Assembly: GCF_001314995.1 (NCBI RefSeq)
Contig: NZ_CP012938.1
Span: forward strand, 3,596,001 to 3,660,000
Length of the DNA: 64,000 nt
DNA from: Bacteroides ovatus
GTDB lineage: Bacteria > Bacteroidota > Bacteroidia > Bacteroidales > Bacteroidaceae
Direction: 5' to 3'
The position numbers and the translations under genes are program-made. Below the pieces are notes generated by a model. The model searched no databases. It saw only the letters and a list, made by a program, of their open reading frames with translations, and was not told the DNA's origin. Below are positions 19,347 to 29,274 of the stretch, one piece after another (position 1 is the stretch's first letter; each line of letters begins with the position of its first letter).

Positions 19347-21413
19347 TTATGGTTTTACTTCGTATTGATAGAGTGCGAAAGAGTTCTTGTCATTTAGCTC
19401 GAAACTTACTCTACCCTGTGCGCCGACTTTTGCAGCAAACTTCTTGCCACTTCCCATCACAGGGATAAAATCCACTTTCTTGCCTTCAGGAAGCCAGGTG
19501 TCAATAGTCCCCCTAGCTTGCTCGTTGTCTTCACGGTAAACAACAAGATAACCTTGCGTGCCGGAGACGGTCGATTGGAATCCGGTCCACGAGCGTCCCG
19601 AGGGTTCTTCACCAATAGGCAGTATGACGCCTTGATGAAACCGGAGTTGCAAGGGTTGGTATTTCTTGAGCAGAGATGCCGTAATATAAGCCTCTTCGGG
19701 CAAGTTCGAAGCCTCCATCCAAGCCAACGGCTGTGCCGCCAAGGTGATAGCAAAGAGGTAATCGAAACTGTAACGGGCGGGGGCAAAAGGATCGGCAGCG
19801 TCATACTTGTCGGCATTACGCCATTTATTAAGAAACTCTATCTGCATCTTCTCCGCCGGTACATAGCGAGACAGCATCCAGAGGTTGCGCAAGGTGCGAT
19901 AAGGGTAATAGTTGCCCCAATCGGTATAGCGGTTTTCCAGGAAGATGTTGCCGTACTCGTTCATATAGTGATACCCGCCGCGACGACCGGCAGTGGCATC
20001 GAGGTTGAAAATCACTTCATAGTTGGTTTGCTCCAACACGGTATCAAACAGTCGGCGCAGATTCTGTTCGGCTGTCTTGGTAGGTATCTGCAGGCCGTCT
20101 ATCTTGAAACAGCAGATGCCGTACTTCTTATAAAGTCCGATAATGGCTTGCGCATCTTTTTGCCAATCGGCAAAATCATTCTGTATGCTGGGGTTGAACC
20201 ATAATCCGATGCGAATACCCAATTTCTTGCCTTTCTCTACAATAGGTTTCAGACCATGAGGGAATTTCGTGGGGTTGGGCGTCCAGTAACCGGTATTCTT
20301 CCAAATATCCTTAAAACTACCTCCGGCGGTCTTTGAGTTAGGGCTTTTTCCGCTCTGCCAGCCATCATCCAGTTGAAAGAGGGTGATGCCCATGCGTGCG
20401 GCACGGTCTAGTTCTGCCAGACAGAAAGCCTCATCTATTTTGGCATCCTGGCTACGGTCGCCCCAGGTATTGAGCATAATCATCTCATCCTGTGCGGCGG
20501 TATGATGACGCAGTTGTTTCTGATAGAGGCGCAAGGCAGTAAGCGCTTCTTGCTCGCCGCCGGTATAGATGCCGGTAACGCATCCATAAACGCGGGTCCA
20601 GCTATCCGGCTTTACATCATGAGACGCAATGCCCAGCCCCACTACCATAAAATCGCTAAAGTCCGCCACGAAGTCAGAACCCGGATAATGTAATTGGGTA
20701 CTGCTGCTAGGAGCCTCTTTCAAAAAAAAGAAGCCTTGACGCGTAACTACGTCATGAGCAAAAAGCAAATTACCACGATACGTATTGCGACGGTAAGGAA
20801 GCCAGGTACGCCCGGTCACCAGATTGTCGTTCCAATCGGTGTAGTCGAAAAACTCTATTGTGCGGGCACTCCAATGATTGCCGGATAGTTGCAGCCTGTC
20901 GAGCGTGGGAGTTTTCACCCCCGTAGCCATATCGGCCGTGTGCTCTATATTTTTGCGGTCAGCGTTAGAGCGGTTATCCTCCTTATTCTGATAAAGTTCC
21001 ACTTGTCCTTTCAGATAGGTGTCGCAAGCAATGGCGGGACAGTCTGCATAAATGCGATAGCGACGCTCTATATTCAGCGAACCGATAGTGCAAGCCACGG
21101 TAGCCTGCAGATAACTGGCGTGGATGCCGTTCGTCGGTATCTCGTTCACGGTGAGCGTGGCATCCGTAGGGATACCTTTCACAATCGAGAAATCGGGTTG
21201 TTTGCCCTGTACCGGAATGTTTTTTCCGTGTTGCTTGTCAGTAAGGCTGATGGTAACGGGTGCACCGTTATTCCACAGCATGGCGCGTTCCATATAGTTA
21301 TTGCCTATACGTAGCGTGTCACCTTTCAGAAAAGCGTAATACTGTTGTCCTCCCCAAAGCGGCAAGGTACATATTGCCGATAGAAATATCGTAATAATAT
21401 TTTTTTTGCTCAT
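19347..21413 (-). CDS. Clan GH-D alpha-galactosidase-like enzyme (GH36/GH27 type)
   Basis: The protein has 688 residues from the ATG at 21413 (MSKKNIITIFLSAICTL, a signal peptide); the frame stays open 27 codons further up but without a signal. A beta-sandwich N-terminal half is followed by a TIM barrel with FQLDDGWQSG, HGLKPIVEKGKKLGIRIGLWF and CFKIDG, where Asp439 is the likely nucleophile, then a C-terminal beta domain. These are clan GH-D signatures (melibiase-like). Several related activities exist in the clan, so alpha-galactosidase is the default, not a proof. It starts 8 bases after the FAD oxidoreductase stop and belongs to the same operon. Confidence 0.82.
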   Translation of the reverse strand: MSKKNIITIFLSAICTLPLWGGQQYYAFLKGDTLRIGNNYMERAMLWNNGAPVTISLTDKQHGKNIPVQGKQPDFSIVKGIPTDATLTVNEIPTNGIHASYLQATVACTIGSLNIERRYRIYADCPAIACDTYLKGQVELYQNKEDNRSNADRKNIEHTADMATGVKTPTLDRLQLSGNHWSARTIEFFDYTDWNDNLVTGRTWLPYRRNTYRGNLLFAHDVVTRQGFFFLKEAPSSSTQLHYPGSDFVADFSDFMVVGLGIASHDVKPDSWTRVYGCVTGIYTGGEQEALTALRLYQKQLRHHTAAQDEMIMLNTWGDRSQDAKIDEAFCLAELDRAARMGITLFQLDDGWQSGKSPNSKTAGGSFKDIWKNTGYWTPNPTKFPHGLKPIVEKGKKLGIRIGLWFNPSIQNDFADWQKDAQAIIGLYKKYGICCFKIDGLQIPTKTAEQNLRRLFDTVLEQTNYEVIFNLDATAGRRGGYHYMNEYGNIFLENRYTDWGNYYPYRTLRNLWMLSRYVPAEKMQIEFLNKWRNADKYDAADPFAPARYSFDYLFAITLAAQPLAWMEASNLPEEAYITASLLKKYQPLQLRFHQGVILPIGEEPSGRSWTGFQSTVSGTQGYLVVYREDNEQARGTIDTWLPEGKKVDFIPVMGSGKKFAAKVGAQGRVSFELNDKNSFALYQYEVKP

Positions 21414-21420
21414 AGTTTGT

Positions 21421-23292
21421 CTACGGTTTGATGTAAGCTCCCGGAACTTCCAACAATTTGTTGGGTTCGTTGAAGCGTTGGTTATCGGGCACATCGCGTT
21501 TGCCCAGACCCGCTTGCATAAGTTGCTTCAGTTCGGGCAGGTGATGATGATAGATATCGCGCGGCTCTACACTACGTTTGTGGCAGAGTCCGGCTGCCAT
21601 ACCTACTACTTCACCCATCATGCCGGTAGTACGCATCACACGTACCGTACCCAAAGCTACATGGGTGCAACTCATATTACGACCTGCCATAAAGAGATTG
21701 TCCACATTGCGCGAATAGAGGCAGCGATAGGGAACGGCATAAGGATGAATCCAACGATGCACCGTAGCCGACTTGAATTCATTGCCGGGAAAGCGGACAC
21801 TGTTCACGCTGTCGGGGAAGTGAAGGTCGATGCTCCAGGTCGTGGTAAACGAAGCATCCTCATGCGCCACATTCTTGTCTATATCGTCCTGTGACAGTAC
21901 GTAGTCGCCCAAGAGACGGCGTGATTCACGTTTGCCTGAAACATACGCCACCCAGTCGAGGGAACGGTTGGCATACTTCTTATGGTCTTTATAGTGATTC
22001 TTCAGATAGCTCCAGTTGGAATATATCACCAAAAGTCCATAGTCGCGTACACGTTCAGCTTCGCTGACTTGATTGCGGTTCATACCCGTTTCCCATTTCC
22101 ACTCGCCCATAGTTACAGGCTCACAGTTTTCAGCGTCAAAGCGCACGCCATATTCAAAATGAGGGAATGAGGTTTTCTTCTTCATATCCTTACTATACCA
22201 TTGTATAGAAGCCCCCATCACCAATGAGTCGGGTTGCTCGGGAGCAAGGCTCTCGCCATATTCATCGCGACCTTCACGCCCCATAGCCCAATCGGCACCG
22301 GCTAAATAGCCTATGGTAGCATCACCTGTGCAGTCGCTAAAGAGAGGAGCGGTAAGTTCGGTTTGTTTGCCTGTCTCGATGTGCTGGATAGTGACTGACG
22401 CAATGCGGTCTCCTTGCATCTTCACGGCTACCGCACGTTGAGAAGCATAAAGGGTAATGTTCTTTTCGGCCTCTATAAAGTCTTCCTTCTTCTGGTCTTC
22501 ATAGTAGTCGCCCGGTTGGGCATTGCCGGAACGTTCATGACCGAATTCACGTATCATACGCCCCAATCCCTGATTAGGTCCCATTTCGATGATACCGCCG
22601 AGGTGTACACGAATCTCCGACGAGTTATTACCGCCCAATACAGGACGGTCGTTCACTAATGCCACCTTACAACCTAATCGGGCAGCAGATGCGGCAGCAC
22701 ACATTCCAGCTATTCCCCCTCCTACTACCACAAAGTCGTATTGATGAGCGGGCACCGGCTGTTGTTGTCGCAGGCGGGTACGAAGTGCGGCTGTCTCTGC
22801 CGCATCCCAGGTAGCGGGCTGCGTATTCGCATCGGTCGTAAGGTAAATGGCATCGCAACGACCGTCGAAACCGGTGAGGTCTTTCAGGGCAAGGGTGGTA
22901 GTCCCTGCTTTCAATACTGTCTTTCCGGCAAATTGCCATTGCCAGGAATTACCGGTATGTCCTAATGTAGCTTTCAGCAATTTGCCGCCTAAAGCCAGGC
23001 GGAACTTTCCGGGGCCCTCGGCATCGGTCCAAGGTGAAGTCCAGTTGTAAGTACGGGCATATACGTAGTAAGTGCCCGCCTGGGGAATGTTGATTTCTGC
23101 CGTAGCATCCACCACAGGGATGCCCATGCCATGTGCCATGAGATAGGGCGAACCCATTTGATCCATGAACTGCTGGTCGAGCACCCAGCCGCCTCGCTGG
23201 CTGAAGCTTTCTGCTTCGATGAGCAGTTCTTCGGCTACAGCCACAAGGCTACAGGCTACGGCTATGCATGTCAATAAGATTTTTTTCATCAC
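21421..23292 (-). CDS. Secreted FAD-dependent oxidoreductase with N-terminal sugar-binding-like domain
   Basis: This 623-residue protein starts with a signal peptide (MMKKILLTCIAVACSLVAVAEE). Residues 25-165 form a beta-rich module (LIEAESFSQRGGW, YYVYARTYNWTSPW) like domains seen with xanthan-lyase/golvesin-type proteins. From residue 185 there is an FAD-binding Rossmann fold, YDFVVVGGGIAGM (GGGIAG at 191-196), and LGGNNSSEIRVHLGG, followed by a C-terminal FAD motif around LFMAGRNMSCTHVALGTVRVM. It matches the FAD_oxidored family frequently found in PULs. Which sugar or aglycon it oxidises is unknown; redox chemistry on glycan substrates is plausible. It lies between GH105 and the alpha-galactosidase-like gene. 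Confidence 0.85.
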   Translation of the reverse strand: MMKKILLTCIAVACSLVAVAEELLIEAESFSQRGGWVLDQQFMDQMGSPYLMAHGMGIPVVDATAEINIPQAGTYYVYARTYNWTSPWTDAEGPGKFRLALGGKLLKATLGHTGNSWQWQFAGKTVLKAGTTTLALKDLTGFDGRCDAIYLTTDANTQPATWDAAETAALRTRLRQQQPVPAHQYDFVVVGGGIAGMCAAASAARLGCKVALVNDRPVLGGNNSSEIRVHLGGIIEMGPNQGLGRMIREFGHERSGNAQPGDYYEDQKKEDFIEAEKNITLYASQRAVAVKMQGDRIASVTIQHIETGKQTELTAPLFSDCTGDATIGYLAGADWAMGREGRDEYGESLAPEQPDSLVMGASIQWYSKDMKKKTSFPHFEYGVRFDAENCEPVTMGEWKWETGMNRNQVSEAERVRDYGLLVIYSNWSYLKNHYKDHKKYANRSLDWVAYVSGKRESRRLLGDYVLSQDDIDKNVAHEDASFTTTWSIDLHFPDSVNSVRFPGNEFKSATVHRWIHPYAVPYRCLYSRNVDNLFMAGRNMSCTHVALGTVRVMRTTGMMGEVVGMAAGLCHKRSVEPRDIYHHHLPELKQLMQAGLGKRDVPDNQRFNEPNKLLEVPGAYIKP

Positions 23293-23342
23293 AGTACAGC
23301 GTTTTTATGATTATTGTCTACTATCTTCACAGAGGGAACAGA

Positions 23343-24455
23343 TTATCTCGCCATTTTGTAAATTTCATTGCCTGCCATCAAAAAAGCACCAACTCCATAA
23401 ACCTCCGTCATGTCACGAGTCACTTTCTTCGGGTCGGCACCGATTTGCTGCACATAACCCAGTTTCCCATTCGGTTCCACAGCCGAGACTAATGCATTCC
23501 AGCCTTTTATCATTACAGGAAGATAAATTTCCTTATCCAATAAACCTTCGTTTATTCCATAAGCAATGGAATAGACAATGAAAGTAGTGCAACTTGTTTC
23601 CGGTGATGGATAAGAGGCAGGATCCAAAAGACTGGCATGCCAGAAACCGTCCGGATGCTGTAATCCGGCAACACGGGTAGCCAGTTTTACAAATAATTCC
23701 TCATAGAATTTGCGGTTCTTATCTTTCTTGGGCAGTTCCTTTAATATTTCAACCAGACCACCAAGCACCCAACCGTTGCCACGTCCCCAAAAGACTTTCT
23801 TGCCATTGGCTTCGCACTTATCAAAATAACGCCAGTCACGGTAGAACAAGTTTTCTTCTTTATCGAACAGGTAATCATAAGTCGCTTTATACTCACGATT
23901 CATAAATTTGATATATTTTTTCTCTCCGGTCAGCATATACAGTTTGGCATATACAGGGGGAGCCATAAAGAGAGCATCACACCAAGTCCAACGTTCCAAG
24001 GTCTTTAAGTCTCCCTCCACCAGCTTGAAACTACCTTCGGATGGATGATTGACAATCCATTCCGTACGGGCGAGCGTAGGGATAATCATTGCTTCGTCTT
24101 TGTACTTGCGGTATAAATCCAAAAAGGACTGTGATACAGCGATGTCATCAGCATGATAAAACCGTTTGTCCGGCTGCCAGCAATTCCGTCGGCCTATACG
24201 GGTAAGCCACTTATAATATGTATCATCATTGTCTTCTTTTTCAGCCAATTCCGCCCAATCCACCATGCCGACATAAAGAGCACCTTGCGGCCAGTTCAAG
24301 TCGTCATGTTCAGGAGCGGGGTGTGGATTGGCAATCTGCCAATCCGCCACCTTTCGCATGATAGACTTTATTTCTGCTTTTTGAAAAGGAATCTCTGTTG
24401 CCATTATAAAAACGGAACATAACAGAGACGCTCCCAATAAAAGTGTTTTTTTCAT
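23343..24455 (-). CDS. GH105 unsaturated uronyl hydrolase
   Basis: This 370-residue (alpha/alpha)6-barrel enzyme begins with a signal peptide. HADDIAVSQSFLDLY places the catalytic Asp pair at 103-104, as in YteR/YesR-type GH105; WGRGNGWVLGGLVEIL and HPDGFWHASLLDPASYPSPETSCT are further family signatures. GH105 enzymes remove 4,5-unsaturated uronic acid from the non-reducing end of lyase products. No polysaccharide lyase is visible in this window, so either a lyase is encoded elsewhere or this member has a different substrate. It lies 29 bases after the first GH3 gene in the operon. Confidence 0.88.
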   Translation of the reverse strand: MKKTLLLGASLLCSVFIMATEIPFQKAEIKSIMRKVADWQIANPHPAPEHDDLNWPQGALYVGMVDWAELAEKEDNDDTYYKWLTRIGRRNCWQPDKRFYHADDIAVSQSFLDLYRKYKDEAMIIPTLARTEWIVNHPSEGSFKLVEGDLKTLERWTWCDALFMAPPVYAKLYMLTGEKKYIKFMNREYKATYDYLFDKEENLFYRDWRYFDKCEANGKKVFWGRGNGWVLGGLVEILKELPKKDKNRKFYEELFVKLATRVAGLQHPDGFWHASLLDPASYPSPETSCTTFIVYSIAYGINEGLLDKEIYLPVMIKGWNALVSAVEPNGKLGYVQQIGADPKKVTRDMTEVYGVGAFLMAGNEIYKMAR

Positions 24456-24484
24456 TCTATATTTATTTGTTTATCATTCGGTCA

Positions 24485-26938
24485 TTACAGTTCAACCATA
24501 GCCTTTAAAGGCAATTGACTGGAAGCAGGACCGACTAAGATCTCAAAGTCTCCTTTTTCCACTACAAAGCGGTGTTGATTCATATCGTAAAAAGAGAATG
24601 CATCCTCATCCAGCACAACAGAAACCCGCTTCTTCTCCCCTTTCTTCAAGAATACCTTTTCATATCCTTTCAGTTCTTTCAACGGACGGGGAACAGAAGA
24701 CTGTACATCATGCACATACACTTGTGCCACCTCCGAAGCATCCATCTTACCTGTATTCTCTATATCAAAGCTAACGGTAACCTGATGCTCACCCGTTTTC
24801 TCCGCAGCCATATTACTATAAGCGAAAGTAGTATAGGACAAACCGTAGCCAAACGGATAGAAAGGTTCTTTTCCCGAACGGTCGTATCCACGATAACCGA
24901 CAAAGACACCTTCGGAATAGTCTACACGCTTAATCTCCGCCTTTAAGTTCTCGTAATAACTGCCGTGCACTGGATTATCTTCCCATTTCCGCTCGATAGA
25001 AATCGGTAGCTTTCCGCTTGGAGAAATCTTACCGGTCAGGATTTCAGCAATTGCCTGACCGCCTTCCTGCCCCGGATACCAGGCCATAAGAATCGCTTTT
25101 GCAGCATCATACCAGTTGGTGAAATCCACACCGCCACCGGCGTTCAGTACAACCACAACATTGGGATGCATAGACGCAATCTTCTTGATAAACAATTCCT
25201 GATAGCGAAGCAAGGCAAACGGACGGTCAAAGCCTTCGCCTTCGGTATTACTATTGAAACCTGTGCAGAACACAACATTATCCACCTTTGCCAATCCTTG
25301 ACGAAGTTTCGCCTCATTAAGGCTATAAGCATTAAAACGAATGATGGCCGAAGAAATATTATCAAAGAATTCAATCCGGAAACGGTATTCCTTACCACCC
25401 TCAACCGGCAGTTCAACTTCACGGCTAGAGTATGAATGATTTCCCCAATCTCCTGTAATATGCTTGTCATTCACAAACAGACGATAACCGTCATCACCAC
25501 CGATATGAAGTTTCAACTGCCCGTCAGTTTGTGACATGTAGCAGGCTGTCCAACGGACAGAGAATCCATCTGTCGGAAAGCCGTCCAAAGGTGCTCCATA
25601 TCCCCAGTCATAATCAACAGAGGATTCCGTGCGTATTACTTCAGGCTGGCCCGAAAGGGTCTTGTTTTTAAAGTATTCAGCTTTGAAGCCTTTCATCTGA
25701 CGATTAGCATCAGTATAAAACTCATGGACAATATCTTCATAAATCACATCATCCGTCAATAGTAACAGATTCTTTTTCTTCAATTCTTTCAAGCCTTGAG
25801 CCACTGAGACGGTAGAAAAAGGAGTGACAAAACCACTGCCGCCACCGGTAGGAATCAAATTTGCATTAGGCCCCATTACGGCTGTCTTTCCTTTCAGTGG
25901 GAGCAAGTTTCCTTCATTCTTCAACAGGACTACACCCTCGCGCGCCAGTTCTAAAGCTGTCTGGCGGGAGAAAGGATTATCCTCTGCGATGTTGCTGTCT
26001 TTCTGTTCCTTATCCAGCATACCATAAGCAATCAGAGTTTGCAGGATGTGTTGTACTTTCAGGTTGATGGTTTCTTCTGTCACTGTGCCGGCTTTGATAG
26101 CAGGCAACAGATTCTCCAAATTCATAAAACGTCCTTTCGGCATTTCGAGGTCAAGTCCGGCGTTAGCAGCGCCTACGGCGGAATATACAGAAGTCCAGTC
26201 CGACATCAGAATACCTTTGAAGCCCCAAAGATTGCGCAAGACATCAATATTCAACCATTTATGTTCGGTGGCATGGACACCGTTCAACAGATTGTAGCTG
26301 TTCATTACGGCGCCGACATTGGCTTCCTGTACTGCTTTCCGGAAAGCCGGGAAATAGATTTCCTGCAAAGTACGTTCGTCTATGTCAGAGCTGGCATGGT
26401 GGCGGCTCCATTCCTGGTTGTTGGCAGCAAAGTGTTTGATTGTAGCAATGACTCCTTCCGATTGTACTCCCAGGATATACTGTTTCGCCGTTTCACCTGT
26501 CAAGTAAGGGTCTTCACCGAAGTATTCAAAGTTACGGCCGCACAATGGAGCACGATAGATATTCACGCCCGGGCCAAGCAGAATATTAACTCCTCTTGCC
26601 TTGGCATCCTGTCCCAAGCCTTGCCCTAACTTATAAAGTAATTCCCGGTTCCAAGTAGAAGCGGAAAGTATTCCGGAAGGATATAAAGTGCTCTTGGGAG
26701 CATGATTACGAATTCCCTGCGGCCCGTCAGCCAACTTAATTTCAGGTATTCCCAAACGGGGAATGGCACGCAGAGAAAAACTGGTATATCCGGAAATATA
26801 CTCTATTTTCTCTTGCAAAGTCATTTTTGATACAATGTCCTTCGCACGTTGTTCGGCTTGGGGAGTGATTGTCTGTGCACAGGTTAATATGCTCCATGCA
26901 AGCATACATAAACCTATGCCTCCTATTTTCTTTTTCAT
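24485..26938 (-). CDS. GH3 beta-glycosidase with PA14 insert
   Basis: This 817-residue family 3 enzyme has a signal peptide (SILTCAQ). The TIM barrel carries IKLADGPQGIR, GRNFEYFGEDPYLTG, KHFAANNQE and GILMSDW with nucleophile Asp247. A PA14 domain is inserted at about residues 405-550 (MKGFKAEYFKN, LHIGGDDGYRLFVND), as in KedS8-like beta-glucosidases, followed by the alpha/beta sandwich (VVLNAGGGVDFTNW, AWYPGQEGG) and a fibronectin III-like end (VTVSFDIENTGKMDASEVAQVYV). It acts as an exo-beta-glycosidase; glucose, xylose or other specificity is not readable. It belongs to the second PUL. Confidence 0.92.
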   Translation of the reverse strand: MKKKIGGIGLCMLAWSILTCAQTITPQAEQRAKDIVSKMTLQEKIEYISGYTSFSLRAIPRLGIPEIKLADGPQGIRNHAPKSTLYPSGILSASTWNRELLYKLGQGLGQDAKARGVNILLGPGVNIYRAPLCGRNFEYFGEDPYLTGETAKQYILGVQSEGVIATIKHFAANNQEWSRHHASSDIDERTLQEIYFPAFRKAVQEANVGAVMNSYNLLNGVHATEHKWLNIDVLRNLWGFKGILMSDWTSVYSAVGAANAGLDLEMPKGRFMNLENLLPAIKAGTVTEETINLKVQHILQTLIAYGMLDKEQKDSNIAEDNPFSRQTALELAREGVVLLKNEGNLLPLKGKTAVMGPNANLIPTGGGSGFVTPFSTVSVAQGLKELKKKNLLLLTDDVIYEDIVHEFYTDANRQMKGFKAEYFKNKTLSGQPEVIRTESSVDYDWGYGAPLDGFPTDGFSVRWTACYMSQTDGQLKLHIGGDDGYRLFVNDKHITGDWGNHSYSSREVELPVEGGKEYRFRIEFFDNISSAIIRFNAYSLNEAKLRQGLAKVDNVVFCTGFNSNTEGEGFDRPFALLRYQELFIKKIASMHPNVVVVLNAGGGVDFTNWYDAAKAILMAWYPGQEGGQAIAEILTGKISPSGKLPISIERKWEDNPVHGSYYENLKAEIKRVDYSEGVFVGYRGYDRSGKEPFYPFGYGLSYTTFAYSNMAAEKTGEHQVTVSFDIENTGKMDASEVAQVYVHDVQSSVPRPLKELKGYEKVFLKKGEKKRVSVVLDEDAFSFYDMNQHRFVVEKGDFEILVGPASSQLPLKAMVEL

Positions 26939-27016
26939 GGTGATTCTGTGTTAATATAATATGTGTAAAAACCAACTTAGCTATCAGCTCTTCACACACT
27001 TTTGTTCTTTACATTT

Positions 27017-29224
27017 TTAGTCTATCAGTTCTATTTTAACGGTCTGTCCTTGTACCAGAATATGATATTCGCCGGCTTCAAGGAAGCGTTTACCATCCTC
27101 ATTGACAAAACCGAAATCACGTTCCAGGTCGATGTCGAAACGGAAAGTCTTCGTTTCTCCGGCTTTGATAAATTGTTTCTCAAAGTGTTTCAGTTCTTTC
27201 ACCGGACGGGTGATAGAGCAATAAGGATCGGAAATAAACCAATGAACAGTCTCTGCTCCATCGCGGGCACCGGTGTTGGTGACGGTCACTTCTGCCGACA
27301 GTTTATCGCCGCGCTTCACCTTAGTAGCAGAAGGGGTAACAGTGCCATACTTAAATTCGGTATAACTTAATCCATGCCCGAACGGATATAACGGATCGCT
27401 TGTTATATCTTTATAAAATCCCTGATGTCCGCGTCCGCTCTTGCGGCGATTATAATAAATAGGAATTTGTCCTGTGGAATAAGGGAACGTCATGGCTAGT
27501 TTACCGGAAGGGTTGATACGTCCGGATAAAATTCCTGCCATTGAACGTGCACCATTTATTCCCGGTTGCCATATCTCCAATATAGCATCACAAAGAGGTT
27601 CCATGCGATTTAATTCCAAGGGACGTCCATTAGAAAGCACCAATATAATAGGTTTACCAGCCTCCTTTAGTTCTTTCACCAATTCTTCCTGAATCTGTGG
27701 CAAAGCAATCGTAGAACGGGAAGCATTCTCACCACTCCAGGTAAGCATCTCACCCAAACAAACAATGACTACATCAGACCAACGAGCAACGTCCAATGCG
27801 CCAGCAAAACCTGAACGGTCATTGCCCTGCGGTTTGCATCCCATTGCATAACGTAATTCGGCATCTCCTCCAAACTCGGCAGTCAACCCATCATAAAGCA
27901 TTTCCACATCCGTATCTTTTCCATGTCCGCACCAGGAACCCAATAAGTCCCAACCATTTTTTGCCATTGGACCTACTACGGCAATCTTTTTTTTGTTTGT
28001 AAGTGGTAATATCTGATTGTCATTTTTCAACAGCACCATTGATTCTGCTGCCAGTTGAGCGGCCACAGCCATACTTTGCGGACGGAAAAAACGATCCTTC
28101 TCATTAGTAACCGGAGTATAAGGACGTTCGAACAAACCCAGACGGAATTTTACACGCAATACTCGACGGACTGATTCGTCAACTTGTGCCATTGTTACCT
28201 TACCTTCCTCTACAAGCTCTTTCAGATAACGATCGTAGGCATGAGACATCATATCCATTTCAAGCCCCGCATTAAAAGCATACCGAGCAGCATCTTTCTT
28301 TGTAGCGGCTAATCCCTGATTCTTTAACTGTTCCACAGCCCCCCAGTCAGACACAATGAACCCGTCATGTTTCCAGCGTTTCTTTAATATCTCGGTCATG
28401 ATATAAGGATTAGCTGACCCAGGTACTCCACTGATGTCATTGAAAGAACTCATCAAAGTGGCCGCACCAGCTTTCACCCCCATCTCATAGGGCAGTAGAT
28501 AAGTATCCCAAAGAGTTTGAGCTGAAATTTCGGTATAAACATAATCTCGCCCAGCCTCCGAAGCACCATAACCTACATAGTGTTTCAGACAAGCAGCCAT
28601 ACGGTTCTCTGCTGACATATCATCTCCCTGATACCCACGCACCGAAGCAGCGGCAAACACTCCATTTGTATAAGGATCTTCACCATATCCTTCGGCTACA
28701 CGTCCCCATCGAGGATCACGTGCCACGTCGATCATGGGAGAAAAAGTCCAATCAACCCCAGACATGCGGGCTTCTTGTGCAGATACCGCACATGCCTGTT
28801 CTACCAATCCCGGATTCCATGAACAGGCCTGCCCCAACGAAATAGGATATATGGTGCGAAATCCATGAATAGCATCGTAGCCAAAAATGATGGGAATGCC
28901 CAAACGAGATTCTTCCATCGCTTTTTTCTGCATACTATTACGCAACTCTGGATTTATATCAAAGTAAATCAAAGAACCAATCTCTGACGGTACTTTTTTC
29001 ACTTCTTCGCCAACATTATTCACATTGTTATTTCGTCCCAATGTATATTGGTTTAGCTGCAAAATCTTTTCCTCCAATGTCATACGCGATATTAAATCAT
29101 CAATACGTTTTTCAATTGGAGCTTTGGCATCCTTATACAAAGGAATACTCTTTTTATCTTTTGACGAAAGAGAATGTGTGACTCCCAATAGGCACAATCC
29201 CAAAATCAAAACTTTTTTTCTCAT
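27017..29224 (-). CDS. GH3 beta-glycosidase (BglX-like)
   Basis: This 735-residue BglX-type family 3 enzyme has a signal peptide and three domains. Barrel motifs are IPIIFGYDAIHGF, FSPMIDVARDPRWGR, CLKHYVGYGASEAGRDY and GFIVSDWG (nucleophile Asp293). The sandwich domain has MLTWSGENASRS, and the fibronectin III-like end has VTVTNTGARDGAETVHWF. The architecture without a PA14 insert distinguishes it from the neighbouring GH3, so the two probably handle different linkages or chain positions. It lies 50 bases after the second DUF4832 gene. Location is expected to be periplasmic. Confidence 0.92.
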   Translation of the reverse strand: MRKKVLILGLCLLGVTHSLSSKDKKSIPLYKDAKAPIEKRIDDLISRMTLEEKILQLNQYTLGRNNNVNNVGEEVKKVPSEIGSLIYFDINPELRNSMQKKAMEESRLGIPIIFGYDAIHGFRTIYPISLGQACSWNPGLVEQACAVSAQEARMSGVDWTFSPMIDVARDPRWGRVAEGYGEDPYTNGVFAAASVRGYQGDDMSAENRMAACLKHYVGYGASEAGRDYVYTEISAQTLWDTYLLPYEMGVKAGAATLMSSFNDISGVPGSANPYIMTEILKKRWKHDGFIVSDWGAVEQLKNQGLAATKKDAARYAFNAGLEMDMMSHAYDRYLKELVEEGKVTMAQVDESVRRVLRVKFRLGLFERPYTPVTNEKDRFFRPQSMAVAAQLAAESMVLLKNDNQILPLTNKKKIAVVGPMAKNGWDLLGSWCGHGKDTDVEMLYDGLTAEFGGDAELRYAMGCKPQGNDRSGFAGALDVARWSDVVIVCLGEMLTWSGENASRSTIALPQIQEELVKELKEAGKPIILVLSNGRPLELNRMEPLCDAILEIWQPGINGARSMAGILSGRINPSGKLAMTFPYSTGQIPIYYNRRKSGRGHQGFYKDITSDPLYPFGHGLSYTEFKYGTVTPSATKVKRGDKLSAEVTVTNTGARDGAETVHWFISDPYCSITRPVKELKHFEKQFIKAGETKTFRFDIDLERDFGFVNEDGKRFLEAGEYHILVQGQTVKIELID

Positions 29225-29274
29225 CTGTTTTTTCGTCGGTTAGTTATCATTTCTATTTTTCAATTGATTATGAC